The notes: generated from the sequence alone by a model not told the origin. A DNA stretch of 64,000 nt from Azospirillum lipoferum 4B (GCF_000283655.1 NC_016623.1:62001-126000), one strand, 5' to 3'. Shown: positions 1 to 9,651, counted from the first letter of the stretch. Program-made: numbers and translations.

Positions 1-25
1 CAAGAACTCCGAGGAGCCGTTCGCT

Positions 26-574
26 ATGTCGAAAACCTCTCGTCTTGCCGCCGTCGCGGCTGCCGTCGCGCTTGCCGCCACCCCGGCCCTGGCCCATCCC
101 GGCCATCTCGCCGGCGCCGGATTCCTCGACGGTGCGGCGCATCCGCTGGGCGGGCTCGACCACCTGATCGCCATGGTCACGGTCGGCGTCTATGGCGCCA
201 CCATCGGCGGGCGCGCCGTGCTGGCGGTGCCGGGTGCCTTCCTGGCCGCCATGCTGGCAGGCGGACTGTTCGCGCTGACCGGCGGCGAACTGCCGCTGGT
301 CGAGCCGACGATCTACGCCTCCACCGTCGTGCTGGCCCTGCTGTGCGTCATGCCGATGTCGCGCAACGGGCTGATCGGTGCGGCCTTCGCCGCCGCCTTC
401 GGCCTGTTCCACGGCTTCGCCCATGGGGCGGAAATGCCGGCAGACGCCGCGGCGCTGGGCTATGCCGCCGGCTTCCTGACCAGCACCGCGGGATTGCATG
501 CGGCCGGCATCGCGCTGGGTCTGGCGCTCCACCGGCTGGTCGGCCGGCCGGTTGAGGACAGCCAGTCCGCCTGA
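26..574 (+). CDS. hupE: HupE/UreJ family membrane protein, probable nickel permease/accessory
   Basis: A 182-aa protein of the HupE/UreJ family, whose members are thought to take up Ni for hydrogenase or urease. An N-terminal signal peptide ends near AHPGH (residues 23-27). The family signature, a His-rich HPxxGxDHxxA-type stretch ([13 protein letters not shown]), lies at about residues 38-50, and a second His pair (FHGFAHG) is near residue 130. Five to six hydrophobic segments follow. An RBS, GAGGAG at 11-16, is 9 nt before the ATG. It lies on the same strand 193 bp before hupS. In classical hup operons hupE usually follows the structural genes; here it comes first. Ni transport is inferred from the family. 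Confidence 0.9.
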   Translation: MSKTSRLAAVAAAVALAATPALAHPGHLAGAGFLDGAAHPLGGLDHLIAMVTVGVYGATIGGRAVLAVPGAFLAAMLAGGLFALTGGELPLVEPTIYASTVVLALLCVMPMSRNGLIGAAFAAAFGLFHGFAHGAEMPADAAALGYAAGFLTSTAGLHAAGIALGLALHRLVGRPVEDSQSA

Positions 575-599
575 CAACCACCGGCAACTCCCCTGCCAC

Positions 600-621
600 C
601 CCGGCCGTCGTTTCGGCCGGG
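600..621 (+). terminator. Hairpin between hupE and hupS
   Basis: An 8-bp perfect GC stem (600-607 with 614-621) with a 6-nt loop lies 25 bp after the hupE stop. No U-run follows, so it may be a weak or Rho-aided terminator, or an mRNA-stabilising hairpin. It separates hupE from the sigma-54 promoter of hupS. Confidence 0.4.
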
Positions 622-684
622 AGCTTGCCAGGGGGAAGCGGCAGTCCGGGCATGAAACCGTTGCTTTGCCAAATGTTCGTATTA

Positions 685-700
685 CGGCACGGTTGTTGCC
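685..700 (+). promoter_or_regulatory. Sigma-54 (-24/-12) promoter for hupSLC
   Basis: The sequence CGGCACGGTTGTTGCC has GG at 686-687 and GC at 698-699 with exactly 10 nt between them, and matches the RpoN consensus GGCACG-N4-TTGC. Transcription should start near 711, about 57 nt before the hupS ATG. hupS/hoxK promoters of other proteobacteria are sigma-54 dependent, driven by HoxA/HupR or NifA. I saw no clear TGT-N10-ACA NifA site between 575 and 680. Confidence 0.75.
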
Positions 701-767
701 TATGCCCGACGGAGAAGCGCACCGGACCCTCGCACGCCGGTGCCGCCCTAGGGGAGAAAACAAGCCG

Positions 768-1841
768 ATGGCAACGCTGGAAACCTTCTACGAGGTGATG
801 CGGCGGCAGGGGATCACACGCCGTTCGTTCCTGAAATACTGCTCGCTCACCGCCGCCGCCCTCGGGCTGGGGCCGGAACTGGTGCCGCAGATCGTCCATG
901 CCATGGAAACCAAGCCGCGCACGCCGGTGCTGTGGCTGCATGGGCTGGAATGCACCTGCTGTTCGGAATCCTTCATCCGCTCCGCGCACCCGCTGGTCAA
1001 GGACGTGGTGCTGTCGATGATCTCGCTGGATTACGACGACACGCTGATGGCGTCGGCCGGCCATCAGGCCGAGGCGATCCTCGACGAGGTGATGGAGAAG
1101 TACAAGGGCAACTACATCCTGGCGGTGGAAGGCAATCCGCCGCTGAACCAGGACGGCATGTCCTGCATCGTCGGCGGCAAGCCCTTCACCGACCAGCTGC
1201 GCAAGGTCGCCAAGGATGCCAAGGCGATCATCTCCTGGGGCTCCTGCGCCTCCTTCGGCTGCGTCCAGGCGGCGCGCCCGAACCCGACCCGCGCCACGCC
1301 GGTGCATGAGGTCATCACCGACAAGCCGATCATCAAGGTTCCCGGCTGCCCGCCGATCGCCGAGGTGATGACCGGCGTCATCACCTACATGCTGACCTTC
1401 GACCGCATCCCGGAGCTGGACCGCCAGGGCCGGCCGAAGATGTTCTACAGCCAGCGCATCCACGACAAATGCTATCGCCGGCCGCATTTCGACGCCGGCC
1501 AGTTCGTGGAGTCCTTCGACGACGAGGGCGCGCGCAAGGGCTATTGCCTCTACAAGGTCGGCTGCAAGGGGCCGACCACCTACAACGCCTGCTCCACCGT
1601 GCGCTGGAACGAGGGCACCAGCTTCCCCATCCAGTCCGGCCACGGCTGCATCGGCTGCTCGGAGGACGGTTTCTGGGACAAGGGCTCCTGGTACGCCCGC
1701 CAGTCCGACATCCTCCAGTTCGGGATCGAGGCCAACGCCGACGAGATCGGCACCACCGCCGCCATCGGCGTCGGCAGCATCATCGCCGCCCACGCGGCGG
1801 TCAGCGCCCTGAAGCGCGCACAGCACAAGGGAGACGTCTGA
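768..1841 (+). CDS. hupS: [NiFe]-hydrogenase small subunit, oxygen-tolerant type
   Basis: A 357-aa electron-transfer subunit of the membrane-bound uptake hydrogenase (H2 to 2H+ + 2e-). The ATG at 768 is chosen because it starts the twin-arginine leader (RRSFLK, R18-R19), which exports the folded HupSL dimer; an upstream extension of the frame lacks this logic. Cluster ligands are visible: ECTCC (C62, C64, C65), GSCASFGC (C160, C165) and VPGC (C194). These are the six cysteines of the proximal [4Fe-3S] cluster in oxygen-tolerant enzymes such as Ralstonia HoxK and E. coli HyaA; standard enzymes have Gly at the C64 and C165 equivalents. The C-terminus has a hydrophobic anchor before KRAQHKGDV. 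hupL follows 2 bp later. Confidence 0.97.
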   Translation: MATLETFYEVMRRQGITRRSFLKYCSLTAAALGLGPELVPQIVHAMETKPRTPVLWLHGLECTCCSESFIRSAHPLVKDVVLSMISLDYDDTLMASAGHQAEAILDEVMEKYKGNYILAVEGNPPLNQDGMSCIVGGKPFTDQLRKVAKDAKAIISWGSCASFGCVQAARPNPTRATPVHEVITDKPIIKVPGCPPIAEVMTGVITYMLTFDRIPELDRQGRPKMFYSQRIHDKCYRRPHFDAGQFVESFDDEGARKGYCLYKVGCKGPTTYNACSTVRWNEGTSFPIQSGHGCIGCSEDGFWDKGSWYARQSDILQFGIEANADEIGTTAAIGVGSIIAAHAAVSALKRAQHKGDV

Positions 1842-1843
1842 CC

Positions 1844-3658
1844 ATGGGCATCGTCCAGACCCCGAACGGCTTCTCGCTGGACAATGGCGGCAAGCGCATC
1901 GTCGTCGATCCGGTCACCCGCATCGAAGGCCACATGCGCTGCGAGGTGAATGTCGACAGCAACAACGTCATCCGCAACGCGGTGTCGACCGGCACCATGT
2001 GGCGCGGCCTTGAGGTCATCCTGAAGGGCCGCGACCCGCGCGACGCCTGGGCCTTCGTCGAGCGCATCTGCGGTGTCTGCACCGGCTGCCACGCGCTGAC
2101 CTCGGTCCGCGCGGTGGAGGATGCGCTGCAGATCCGCATCCCGAAGAACGCCCACCTGATCCGCGAGATCATGGCGAAGACGCTGCAGGTCCATGACCAC
2201 ATCGTCCATTTCTACCACCTGCACGCGCTGGACTGGGTCAACCCGGTCAACGCGCTGAAGGCCGATCCGCAGGCGACCTCGGCGCTCCAGCAGGCGGTGT
2301 CGCCGCGCCATGCCAAATCCAGCCCCGGCTATTTCCGCGACGTCCAGACCCGGCTGAAGAAGTTCGTGGAGAGCGGCCAGCTCGGCATCTTCAAGAACGG
2401 CTATTGGGACAACCCGGCCTACAAGCTGTCGCCGGAAGCCGATTTGATGGCGGTGACCCATTACCTGGAGGCGCTCGATCTCCAGAAGGACATCGTCAAG
2501 ATCCACACCATCCTCGGCGGCAAGAACCCGCACCCGAACTACATGGTCGGCGGCGTTCCCTGCGCCATCAACATGGACGGCAACGGATCGTCTGGCGCGC
2601 CCCTGAACATGGAGCGGCTGAACTTCATCCGTGCCCGCATCCAGGAGGCCACGGCCTTCGTCGAGAACGTCTATCTGCCGGACGTGCTCGCCATCGCCAG
2701 CTTCTACAAGGACTGGCTCTATGGCGGCGGGCTGGCGGCGACCAACGTCATGGATTACGGCGATTACGAGAAGGTGCCGTACGACCATTCGACCTGCCAG
2801 CTTCCGGGCGGCGTCATCCTGAACGGCAACTGGAACGAGGTCCATCCCATCGACCCGCGCGACCCGGCGCAGGTGCAGGAGTTCGTCGCCCACAGCTGGT
2901 ATCACTACGAGGACGAGAGCAAGGGCCTGCACCCGTGGGACGGCGTGACCCAGGCCAAGTTCGAACTGGGCGCCAACACCAAGGGCACGCGCACCGACAT
3001 CAAGGAGCTGGACGAGGCCGCCAAGTATTCCTGGATCAAGGCCCCGCGCTGGCGTGGCCATGCGGTGGAGGTCGGCCCCCTGCCCCGCTACATCCTGGCC
3101 TATGCCCAGGGCGTCGGCTATGTGAAGGACCAGATCACCGAATCGCTGGGCGCCTTCAACGCGCTGGCCGGCACGAACTTCACGCCGCAGCAGGCGCTGC
3201 CGACAACCATCGGCCGCACGCTGGCCCGCGCGCTGGAATGCCAGTATTGCTGCACCATGATGATGGACGACTGGAACGCCCTGATCGCCAACATCAAGGC
3301 CGGCGACACCGCCACCGCCAATGTCGAGAAGTGGGACCCGAAGACCTGGCCGAAGGAGGCCAAGGGCGTCGGCACCGTCGCCGCCCCGCGTGGCGGCCTG
3401 GGCCACTGGATCAAGATCAAGGACGGCAAGATCGACAACTACCAGTGCGTCGTGCCGACGACCTGGAACGGCAGCCCGCGCGATCCCAAGGGCAACATCG
3501 GAGCGTTCGAGGCCTCGCTGCTGAACACGCCGATGGCCCGCCCGGACGAGCCGGTGGAGATCCTGCGCACCCTGCACAGCTTCGACCCGTGCCTTGCCTG
3601 CTCCACCCACGTCATGGCGCCGGACGGCGCCGAACTGGCCCGCGTCACCGTGCGCTGA
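1844..3658 (+). CDS. hupL: [NiFe]-hydrogenase large subunit
   Basis: A 604-aa catalytic subunit carrying the Ni-Fe(CN)2CO site. The N-terminal motif RICGVC gives Ni ligands C76 and C79; the C-terminal motif DPCLAC gives C583 and C586. His589 precedes a 15-residue tail (V590-R604), the usual substrate of the HupD-type maturation endopeptidase, which is not in this window. The ATG is 2 bp after the hupS stop and an AAGGGAG RBS lies inside the end of hupS, so the two are translationally coupled. Length and motifs are normal for group 1 membrane-bound hydrogenases. Confidence 0.98.
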   Translation: MGIVQTPNGFSLDNGGKRIVVDPVTRIEGHMRCEVNVDSNNVIRNAVSTGTMWRGLEVILKGRDPRDAWAFVERICGVCTGCHALTSVRAVEDALQIRIPKNAHLIREIMAKTLQVHDHIVHFYHLHALDWVNPVNALKADPQATSALQQAVSPRHAKSSPGYFRDVQTRLKKFVESGQLGIFKNGYWDNPAYKLSPEADLMAVTHYLEALDLQKDIVKIHTILGGKNPHPNYMVGGVPCAINMDGNGSSGAPLNMERLNFIRARIQEATAFVENVYLPDVLAIASFYKDWLYGGGLAATNVMDYGDYEKVPYDHSTCQLPGGVILNGNWNEVHPIDPRDPAQVQEFVAHSWYHYEDESKGLHPWDGVTQAKFELGANTKGTRTDIKELDEAAKYSWIKAPRWRGHAVEVGPLPRYILAYAQGVGYVKDQITESLGAFNALAGTNFTPQQALPTTIGRTLARALECQYCCTMMMDDWNALIANIKAGDTATANVEKWDPKTWPKEAKGVGTVAAPRGGLGHWIKIKDGKIDNYQCVVPTTWNGSPRDPKGNIGAFEASLLNTPMARPDEPVEILRTLHSFDPCLACSTHVMAPDGAELARVTVR

Positions 3659-3682
3659 CCGGCAACCGAGGAGGATTACGTC

Positions 3683-4477
3683 ATGGCTCCTCTCGACGAT
3701 GCGAAGCCGGTCGCGACACCGGACGAGGAGGGAACGGCCGCTTCGGGGGGCGGCCGCTTCCTGAAGGCGATCTATGTCTATGAGGTGCCGGTGCGGGTCT
3801 GGCACTGGGTCAACGCGCTGGCGATCACGGTGCTGTCGGTCACCGGCTATCTGATCGCCAACCCGCTGCCGAGCATGCCGGGCGAGGCGAGCGCCAATTT
3901 CCTGATGGGCTACATCCGCTTCGTCCATTTCGCGGCGGCCTACATCTTCGCCATCGGCTTCATCGGCCGGCTCTATTGGGCCTTCGCCGGCAACCACCAT
4001 GCCCGCCAGCTGTTCCGCTTCCCCTTCTGGGACCGCCACTGGTGGGGGGAGCTGTTCCTGGAGGCGCGCTGGTACCTGTTCCTGGAGCGCAAGCCGAAGC
4101 TGTATGTCGGCCACAACCCGCTGGCGCAGTTCGCCATGTTCTGGGCCATCGCGGTCGGCAGCGTCTTCATGATCGTCACCGGCTTCGCGCTCTACAGCGA
4201 AGGCGCCGGGCTGGGCAGCTGGCAGGACCGGCTGTTCGGCTGGGTCATCCCGCTGTTCGGCCAGAGCATGGACGTCCACACCTGGCACCATATGGGCATG
4301 TGGGCTATCCTGCTGTTCGTGATCGTCCACATCTATGCCGCGGTGCGCGAGGACATCATGTCCCGCCAGTCGATCATCTCCACCATGATCAGCGGCGTGC
4401 GCACCTTCAAGGACGCCGAAGCCCCGGCCGACGAGGAGCATGAGCGTCCGGCGAAGAAGGCGGCGCCGGTGGGGTGA
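3683..4477 (+). CDS. hupC: Ni/Fe-hydrogenase b-type cytochrome subunit
   Basis: A 264-aa integral-membrane di-haem cytochrome b that anchors HupSL and passes electrons to quinone. It opens with the family motif VYEVPVRVWHWVNALAITVLS (about residues 33-53), has four hydrophobic helices, and carries paired haem His candidates (RVWHW, VHFAAAY, DVHTWHHMGMW, IVHIY). A GAGGA RBS precedes the ATG; the gap from hupL is 24 bp. This completes hupSLC. The Pro/Glu/Lys-rich C-terminal tail (about 20 aa) is cytoplasmic by prediction. Confidence 0.95.
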   Translation: MAPLDDAKPVATPDEEGTAASGGGRFLKAIYVYEVPVRVWHWVNALAITVLSVTGYLIANPLPSMPGEASANFLMGYIRFVHFAAAYIFAIGFIGRLYWAFAGNHHARQLFRFPFWDRHWWGELFLEARWYLFLERKPKLYVGHNPLAQFAMFWAIAVGSVFMIVTGFALYSEGAGLGSWQDRLFGWVIPLFGQSMDVHTWHHMGMWAILLFVIVHIYAAVREDIMSRQSIISTMISGVRTFKDAEAPADEEHERPAKKAAPVG

Positions 4478-4490
4478 GGCAGGGTATCGG

Positions 4491-4508
4491 CCGCTCCGGC
4501 CGGAGCGG
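4491..4508 (+). terminator. Perfect 18-bp palindrome after hupC
   Basis: CCGCTCCGGCCGGAGCGG is a perfect palindrome (7-bp stem, GGCC loop) 13 bp after the hupC stop. Only a weak T-rich tail follows. It probably marks the end of the hupSLC transcript. Confidence 0.45.
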
Positions 4509-4581
4509 TTGAGACCCCCTTGCGTCGATACCCCGGCAGCGCGTATCGATGGGGGATCGATCACGCCGCCGGGGAGCGGAC

Positions 4582-6867
4582 ATGGGTTTCGCGAAAGAGC
4601 TCTACACCCGCGAGTACTTCACCGGCCGCGATGCCGCCGGCAAGCGGCTCCATTATGGCGCAATCGGGATGGAGGAGTGGGAGGTCGGCGGCATCTCCGC
4701 CATCCACCGCAAGCTGATCGATCAGCTTCCCCTGACCAATGCCCATGTGCTGGAGATCGGGTACGGGCGCGCCGAAAGCGCCCGCTACCTTCTGTCGACC
4801 GGCAAGGCCGACCGCTATGTGGGTGTCGATTTCTCCGATGCCGCCCACAGCCTGGCCGGCGAGACGCTGAAGACCATCCCGGCGGTGCGCTGGGAGGTCC
4901 ATTGCGACGATGCGCTGCAATTTCTGGCCGCACGGGATTTCAGGGGCGTCTTCGACGCGATCCTGATGCTGGACGTGATCGAGCACATCCCCCGCTCGGA
5001 GGTGCAGGCCCTGCTTCCCCGCCTTTTCGCCGCGCTGCGGCCGGGCGGTTATCTGGTCGTCAACACGCCCTTCTACGCGGTCGACGAGGATTACATCGCC
5101 CAGAACTTCGAATACATCATGCCGTCGAGCAGCGATCTCCTCCCCGAGACGCGCGGCATGCATTGCAACAAGTACACCGAACAGCGGCTCCAGCAGGAAT
5201 TCACCCAGGCGGGGTTCTTCCGCGTCGGCTCCACCCTGTTCCGCCGCGCGCCCGAGCCGGGGGAGAAGGCCAAATGCGCGGTGATCATCCCGGTCGGCCC
5301 CGGGCATGAGGCGCATTACCAGCAGGCGATCAATTCGGTGATGGCCGCGGCACAGACCGATCCCGGTCCCTTCACCGATTTCGACTGCGTCATGATCGAC
5401 GACACCGCGGGCGCCAAGGGGCGGTCGGCTGCCCGGAACGAGGGCGTGCGCGAGGCGGCGTCCCGCGGGGCGGACTGGCTGTTCTTCCTGGACGCCGACG
5501 ATCTGATGATGCCGCAGGCCTTCCAGCAGATGGCGCCGCACACCGACCGCGCCGACGCCGTGTGGGGGCTGATCCTGGAAAGCGTCGACCAGCAGCCCGG
5601 ATCGGATGCGGTGACCGGCCGCATCCGCCTGCCCCAACTGCCGCGGATCGAGACGCTGGCCGACTTGCTGCTGCACGATCCATACGTCACCTTGCAGATG
5701 GGCCATTTCATCCGTACCGCCGTCGCACTGGCGACCCCGTTCGACGAGACGCTGGATGTGGGGGAGGACGTCGACTACTACCTGCGGGTCTGGAACAGCG
5801 CCCGATGCGTGAAGATCACCGCGCCGCTGTTCCTGAACCGCAGGGGGATGCACTCCACCGGGCCGCGAGCGGGCAACGGTGCCGACTGGCGGGTCTCGAC
5901 CACCCAGCTGTTGGAGCGGGCGCGGCAGGCGCACGGCCTCGACGCCGTTGGCGAAGCGGCGATTGCGATCCGCAACGCCGCCACGCAGGACACCCGGATC
6001 TGGCAGCGCGGTTTCGGGGCCGTCGATCCGGGCGAGCTCTTTTCCATCAGCCGCCAGTTCCCCTTCCACGGCTTTCTGGAGATCGAACCGACGATCGGCG
6101 AGCCGATCGCCCTGTTCGACGACAATGACGATCTGGTCTGCATGAGCCTGGGCTGGCGCGGCAGCTATGAACCGGCCTCGCTGCGGCTCTGGCAGACGCT
6201 TGCCACCGGATCGCGGGTCATCTTCGACATCGGCGCCTATACCGGCATCTACTCGCTGATGGCGGCGCGGGCGGCGCAGGAGGCGCGCATCGTCGCGGTG
6301 GAACCCGTTCCGGCCAATCTGGCGCGGCTGAAGAAGAACCTGGAGGCGAACGGCTGCGGCAATGCGCTGGCCGTTCATGCCGCGATCCTCGACCGTCCGG
6401 GCGACGTGACGTTGTCGCGGACGGCGTCGGGCGATTTCCTCACCTCCGGGGCGTCAATCGTCCGGCAGGCCGGGGTGGAGGGTGTCGCCAGCGAGACCGT
6501 TCCCGGACTGACCGGCGGCGATCTGCTGGGGCTCGCCGGCGAGACGGCGGTCGATCTCGTGAAGATCGACGTGGAGGGGGCGGAGGCCCAGGTGCTCGCC
6601 GGCATGGCCGGCATCCTGGAACGCTGCGGCCCCGACCTGCTGATCGAATGCCTGGATCGGGAGGCGGCCGACAGGGTCGATGCCATCCTGCGTCCCCTCG
6701 GCTACCGGTTCCACTCCATCGATGACGAGGCCTTGCGCGTGGAGGAGACCGCGCGGTTCCTGCCGGCGACCGGCATGAATTCGCTCAATCGCTGGGCGAC
6801 GAGGCGGGACCCGACGGCGGTGGCGGAGATGGTTCGGGCGGCCGGTCTGGGCTTTGCCAAGCTCTGA
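4582..6867 (+). CDS. Three-domain protein: class I methyltransferase - GT2-like glycosyltransferase - FkbM methyltransferase
   Basis: A 761-aa protein. The ATG at 4582 is preferred over one 33 nt upstream because GGGGAGCGG lies just before it. Residues about 30-220 form a SAM methyltransferase (LEIGYGRAESARYLL glycine loop, LMLDVIEHIP post-motif). Residues about 233-440 look like a family-2 glycosyltransferase (CAVIIPVGPG start, ARNEGVREA, FLDADDLMMP as the DxD). Residues about 540-740 are an FkbM-type methyltransferase (FDIGAYTGIYS, VAVEPVPAN, VDLVKIDVEGAEAQVLAGM). Such fusions act on surface glycans or lipid-linked sugars in other bacteria; the target here is unknown. It lies between hup genes without an evident functional link. 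Confidence 0.85.
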   Translation: MGFAKELYTREYFTGRDAAGKRLHYGAIGMEEWEVGGISAIHRKLIDQLPLTNAHVLEIGYGRAESARYLLSTGKADRYVGVDFSDAAHSLAGETLKTIPAVRWEVHCDDALQFLAARDFRGVFDAILMLDVIEHIPRSEVQALLPRLFAALRPGGYLVVNTPFYAVDEDYIAQNFEYIMPSSSDLLPETRGMHCNKYTEQRLQQEFTQAGFFRVGSTLFRRAPEPGEKAKCAVIIPVGPGHEAHYQQAINSVMAAAQTDPGPFTDFDCVMIDDTAGAKGRSAARNEGVREAASRGADWLFFLDADDLMMPQAFQQMAPHTDRADAVWGLILESVDQQPGSDAVTGRIRLPQLPRIETLADLLLHDPYVTLQMGHFIRTAVALATPFDETLDVGEDVDYYLRVWNSARCVKITAPLFLNRRGMHSTGPRAGNGADWRVSTTQLLERARQAHGLDAVGEAAIAIRNAATQDTRIWQRGFGAVDPGELFSISRQFPFHGFLEIEPTIGEPIALFDDNDDLVCMSLGWRGSYEPASLRLWQTLATGSRVIFDIGAYTGIYSLMAARAAQEARIVAVEPVPANLARLKKNLEANGCGNALAVHAAILDRPGDVTLSRTASGDFLTSGASIVRQAGVEGVASETVPGLTGGDLLGLAGETAVDLVKIDVEGAEAQVLAGMAGILERCGPDLLIECLDREAADRVDAILRPLGYRFHSIDDEALRVEETARFLPATGMNSLNRWATRRDPTAVAEMVRAAGLGFAKL

Positions 6868-7012
6868 ACGGGGCAGCGGCGAACGACGCCGCACCCCTTG
6901 AAAAGCTTGGTTGGTTCCGCAGGCGCTCCCCTATCCGGTAGGTTCCGAAACAGCGGCGTCTCCCAGATCGGCGCCGCCCCGTCCGGGCGCCGGTCCAGAT
7001 GCCGCTCTTCTC

Positions 7013-9253
7013 CTACAGGGCGAAGGACGCGGCCCACGCCTGACCGAGGCTGAGCCCGCCGTCGTTGGCGGGTGCCAGCCGTGGCAGCAGAGCCTCCATT
7101 CCGGCCGCGCTGAAGCCGGCGACCAATTCCTCCGCCAGCACCGCGTTCATCAGGCAGCCGCCGGACAGCACCACCCGGTTCAGGCCACGCGCGCGCAGCA
7201 CCGGCAGCGTCCAGTCAACCAGCGCCGCGGCCAGCGTTCCGTGGAACAGCTCCGCCCCCTCCATCTCGTCGGCAGCGGACAGCAGTCGCTCCAGCAGGGG
7301 CGTCAGGTCGAGTTCACCCCCCTCGATCCGCCAGGCCTCCGCCGCCACCCGCGGCCGGCGGACCAGCGATTCGAGCGCCATCGGCGCCTCGCCCTCGAAT
7401 CCCGCGACCGCACGGACGCCCAACAGACCGCAGGCGGCATCGAACCAGCGTCCGCAGGAACTGGTGAGCGGGGCGTTGATGCCGCGCTCGATCATCCGCC
7501 GCACCCCTTCGGCCGGGCCATGGCCGGCGAAGCGGGAAACGATCTCGTCGGCGCGGCCCATGCGGACCAGGGCGGCGGCTGCCATCCGCCAGGGCTGGCG
7601 GGCGGCGACATCGCCGCCGGGCTGGGCGAGTGGGGCGAGACTTCCCAACCGCTCCGACCGCAAGCCGTCGACCAGCAGCATCTCCCCACCCCAGGACCCT
7701 CCCCCCTCCCCCAGGCCGAAGCCGTCGAGGGCAAGGCCCAGCGCCGGACCGTCGATCCGGTGTTCGGCCATCACGGCGGCGACATGGGCGTGGTGGTGCT
7801 GGACCGCGATGGCCGGCAGGCCGCTCAGCTCGGCGAAGCGGGTGGACTGGAAATCGGGGTGCTTGTCATGGGCGACCGCCACCGGCTCCACGCCCAGGAT
7901 GTGCAGCAGATGGGCGACCGTCTCCTCCAGGAAGCCCAGCGTCGCGGCATTGTCGAGGTCGCCGATGTGCTGGGACAGAAAGGCCTCGTCGCCGCGGGTG
8001 ACGCAGATTGTCACCTTGAGGTGGCCGCCGACCGCCAGGATCGGCGGCACGGGGCGGGCCAGCCGGATCGGCTCCGGGACATGGCCGCGGCCACGGCGCA
8101 GGAAGGCGGGCGCGCCGGCCAGCTTGCGCACCACGCTGTCGTCGGCGCGGATGACGATGTCGCGGTCATGGTCGACGATCAGGTCGGCGATGCCGGCCAG
8201 CCTCTCTCGCGCCTCCCCGTTGTCGATGGCGAGCGGCTCCCCGCCGGGATTGGCGGAGGTCATGACCAGGGTCAGGTCCTGCGGCTTGCCCAGCCAGCCG
8301 GTGCCGTCCGGCCGCCCCGCCGCCTCGTGGAACAGCAGGTAATGCAGCGGGGTGTAGGGCAGCATGACGCCCAGCCATGCCAGACCGGGGGCGATGTCGG
8401 GTGCCAGCTCCGGCCCATCCGCCCGCCGCCGCAGCAGGACGATGGGACGCGCCACGCCCTCCAGCAGCCGGCGCTCGTCGTCGTCCATGGCGACATGGCG
8501 GGCGGCTGATTCCGCGTTGGCGACCATCAGGGCGAAGGGTTTGCCGTTGCGCTGCTTGACCCGTCGCAGCCGTTCCACCGCATCCGCCCGCGTGGCGTCG
8601 CAGGCGAGATGGAAACCGCCCAGCCCCTTGATGGCAACGATCCAGCCATCCCGCAGGGCGGCCAGAATGTCTTCCGGCGGGTGGGACAGGCGCGGGCCGC
8701 AGGCCGGACAGGCGGTCGGCTGGGCGTGGAAGCGGCGGTCGGCCGGGTCCTCGTACTCCGTCCTGCAGTCGGGGCAGAGCGCAAAGCCGGCCATTGCCGT
8801 CTGCGGCCGGTCATAGGGGAGCCGCCGCGTGATGGTGTAACGCGGGCCGCAATGGGTGCAGTTCAGGAAGGCATAGCGGTAGCGGCGGTCCGCCGGGTCG
8901 AACAGCTCGGCAAGGCAGGCCGGGCAGACCGTGGCGTCCGGACCGATGCCGGTGGCGATGGCACCCGCGGACTCGCTGTGGCGGATGGCGAAGGAACCCT
9001 CGCCGGGGAGCGGGGCGACGGTTTCGCAGTCCACCGCGTCGATGCGGGCAAGCGGCGGCGCCTCCTCGATCAGGGCGGTACGGAAGGCGGCGGTGTCGGC
9101 GCCCTGCACTTCGATCAGCACGCCCTGCGGGTCGTTCAGCACCCAGCCGGTCAGGCCGAAGCGCCGGGCGAGCGCATGGACATGCGGGCGGAATCCCACC
9201 CCCTGCACCCGTCCGCGCACGCGGATCCTCAGCCGTTCGTCGTCAGGGGACAT
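7013..9253 (-). CDS. hypF: Carbamoyltransferase HypF, hydrogenase maturation
   Basis: A 746-aa enzyme that makes the carbamoyl group from carbamoyl phosphate and ATP and passes it to HypE for the CN ligands of the Ni-Fe site. In order: an acylphosphatase domain (RVQGVGFRPHVHALA, about residues 14-30), two zinc-finger CxxC pairs (CPACLAE and CTHCGP; CPDCRTE and CPACGP, about 105-185), a YrdC-like nucleotide-binding domain (about 195-390), and a Kae1-like domain with the metal motif HHHAHVAAVMAEH (about 470-485). Length fits the family. It is convergent with the preceding gene, and no other hyp gene lies in the window, so hypABCDE must be elsewhere. Confidence 0.96.
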   Translation of the reverse strand: MSPDDERLRIRVRGRVQGVGFRPHVHALARRFGLTGWVLNDPQGVLIEVQGADTAAFRTALIEEAPPLARIDAVDCETVAPLPGEGSFAIRHSESAGAIATGIGPDATVCPACLAELFDPADRRYRYAFLNCTHCGPRYTITRRLPYDRPQTAMAGFALCPDCRTEYEDPADRRFHAQPTACPACGPRLSHPPEDILAALRDGWIVAIKGLGGFHLACDATRADAVERLRRVKQRNGKPFALMVANAESAARHVAMDDDERRLLEGVARPIVLLRRRADGPELAPDIAPGLAWLGVMLPYTPLHYLLFHEAAGRPDGTGWLGKPQDLTLVMTSANPGGEPLAIDNGEARERLAGIADLIVDHDRDIVIRADDSVVRKLAGAPAFLRRGRGHVPEPIRLARPVPPILAVGGHLKVTICVTRGDEAFLSQHIGDLDNAATLGFLEETVAHLLHILGVEPVAVAHDKHPDFQSTRFAELSGLPAIAVQHHHAHVAAVMAEHRIDGPALGLALDGFGLGEGGGSWGGEMLLVDGLRSERLGSLAPLAQPGGDVAARQPWRMAAAALVRMGRADEIVSRFAGHGPAEGVRRMIERGINAPLTSSCGRWFDAACGLLGVRAVAGFEGEAPMALESLVRRPRVAAEAWRIEGGELDLTPLLERLLSAADEMEGAELFHGTLAAALVDWTLPVLRARGLNRVVLSGGCLMNAVLAEELVAGFSAAGMEALLPRLAPANDGGLSLGQAWAASFAL

Positions 9254-9301
9254 GGAAGCCCTATGGATGATCTTCGGCTGCGCCGAACCCCCTCATCCTA
9301 A

Positions 9302-9324
9302 CCTTCTCCCCGGGGGGGAGAAGG
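9302..9324. repeat. Palindromic intergenic repeat, family A (single hairpin)
   Basis: CCTTCTCCC and GGGAGAAGG (9 bp) close around CGGGG. It shares the CCTTCTCCC-rich hairpin and a flanking CCTCATCCTAA-type stretch with the copies at 17751, 18255 and 28380. It lies between hypF and the 77-aa gene. Confidence 0.7.
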
Positions 9325-9395
9325 GATTTCGCAACGATCCCGGCGGCAGCCGGTTGAGAGGAGGACATTCGCGGAACCGGAACGGAGACGCCGTC

Positions 9396-9629
9396 ATGAG
9401 CGCAAGCAAGCACGACAAGACCGACAAGCCGACCGATGCCGACCTGAAGAACAACCCGCAGATCGGCGGGACCAAGGGCGCCCGCGCCGCCGGCATGACG
9501 CCGGACGACCTGGATCTGGCCCAGGGCGAAAGCACCTTCGAAGGCGATGTCGAGAACCAGACCAACGACAAGGGCGGTGTGGACAAGCCCTTCCGCGATA
9601 CCGCGCCGCTGAAGCCGCGTCAGGCCTGA
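9396..9629 (+). CDS. Small hydrophilic protein of unknown function
   Basis: A 77-aa protein rich in Asp, Lys, Thr and Gly, without membrane segments or cysteine (starts MSASKHDKTDKPTDADLKNN, ends APLKPRQA). I do not recognise the family. The ATG at 9396 is chosen because the preceding frame is antisense to hypF and GGAGA lies 7 nt upstream. A clear Rho-independent terminator follows 22 bp after the stop, so it is a short transcription unit of its own. The composition suggests an intrinsically disordered, possibly stress-related protein; that is inference. Confidence 0.7.
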   Translation: MSASKHDKTDKPTDADLKNNPQIGGTKGARAAGMTPDDLDLAQGESTFEGDVENQTNDKGGVDKPFRDTAPLKPRQA

Positions 9630-9651
9630 CGGAACGGATCGTCCGATAGAC

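Noticed and set aside
575-680. NifA upstream activator site for hupS
   Set aside because: No TGT-N10-ACA sequence found.
1580-4564. A 994-codon minus-strand frame across hupL and hupC
   Set aside because: Mirror frame of conserved hydrogenase genes; no recognisable domain.
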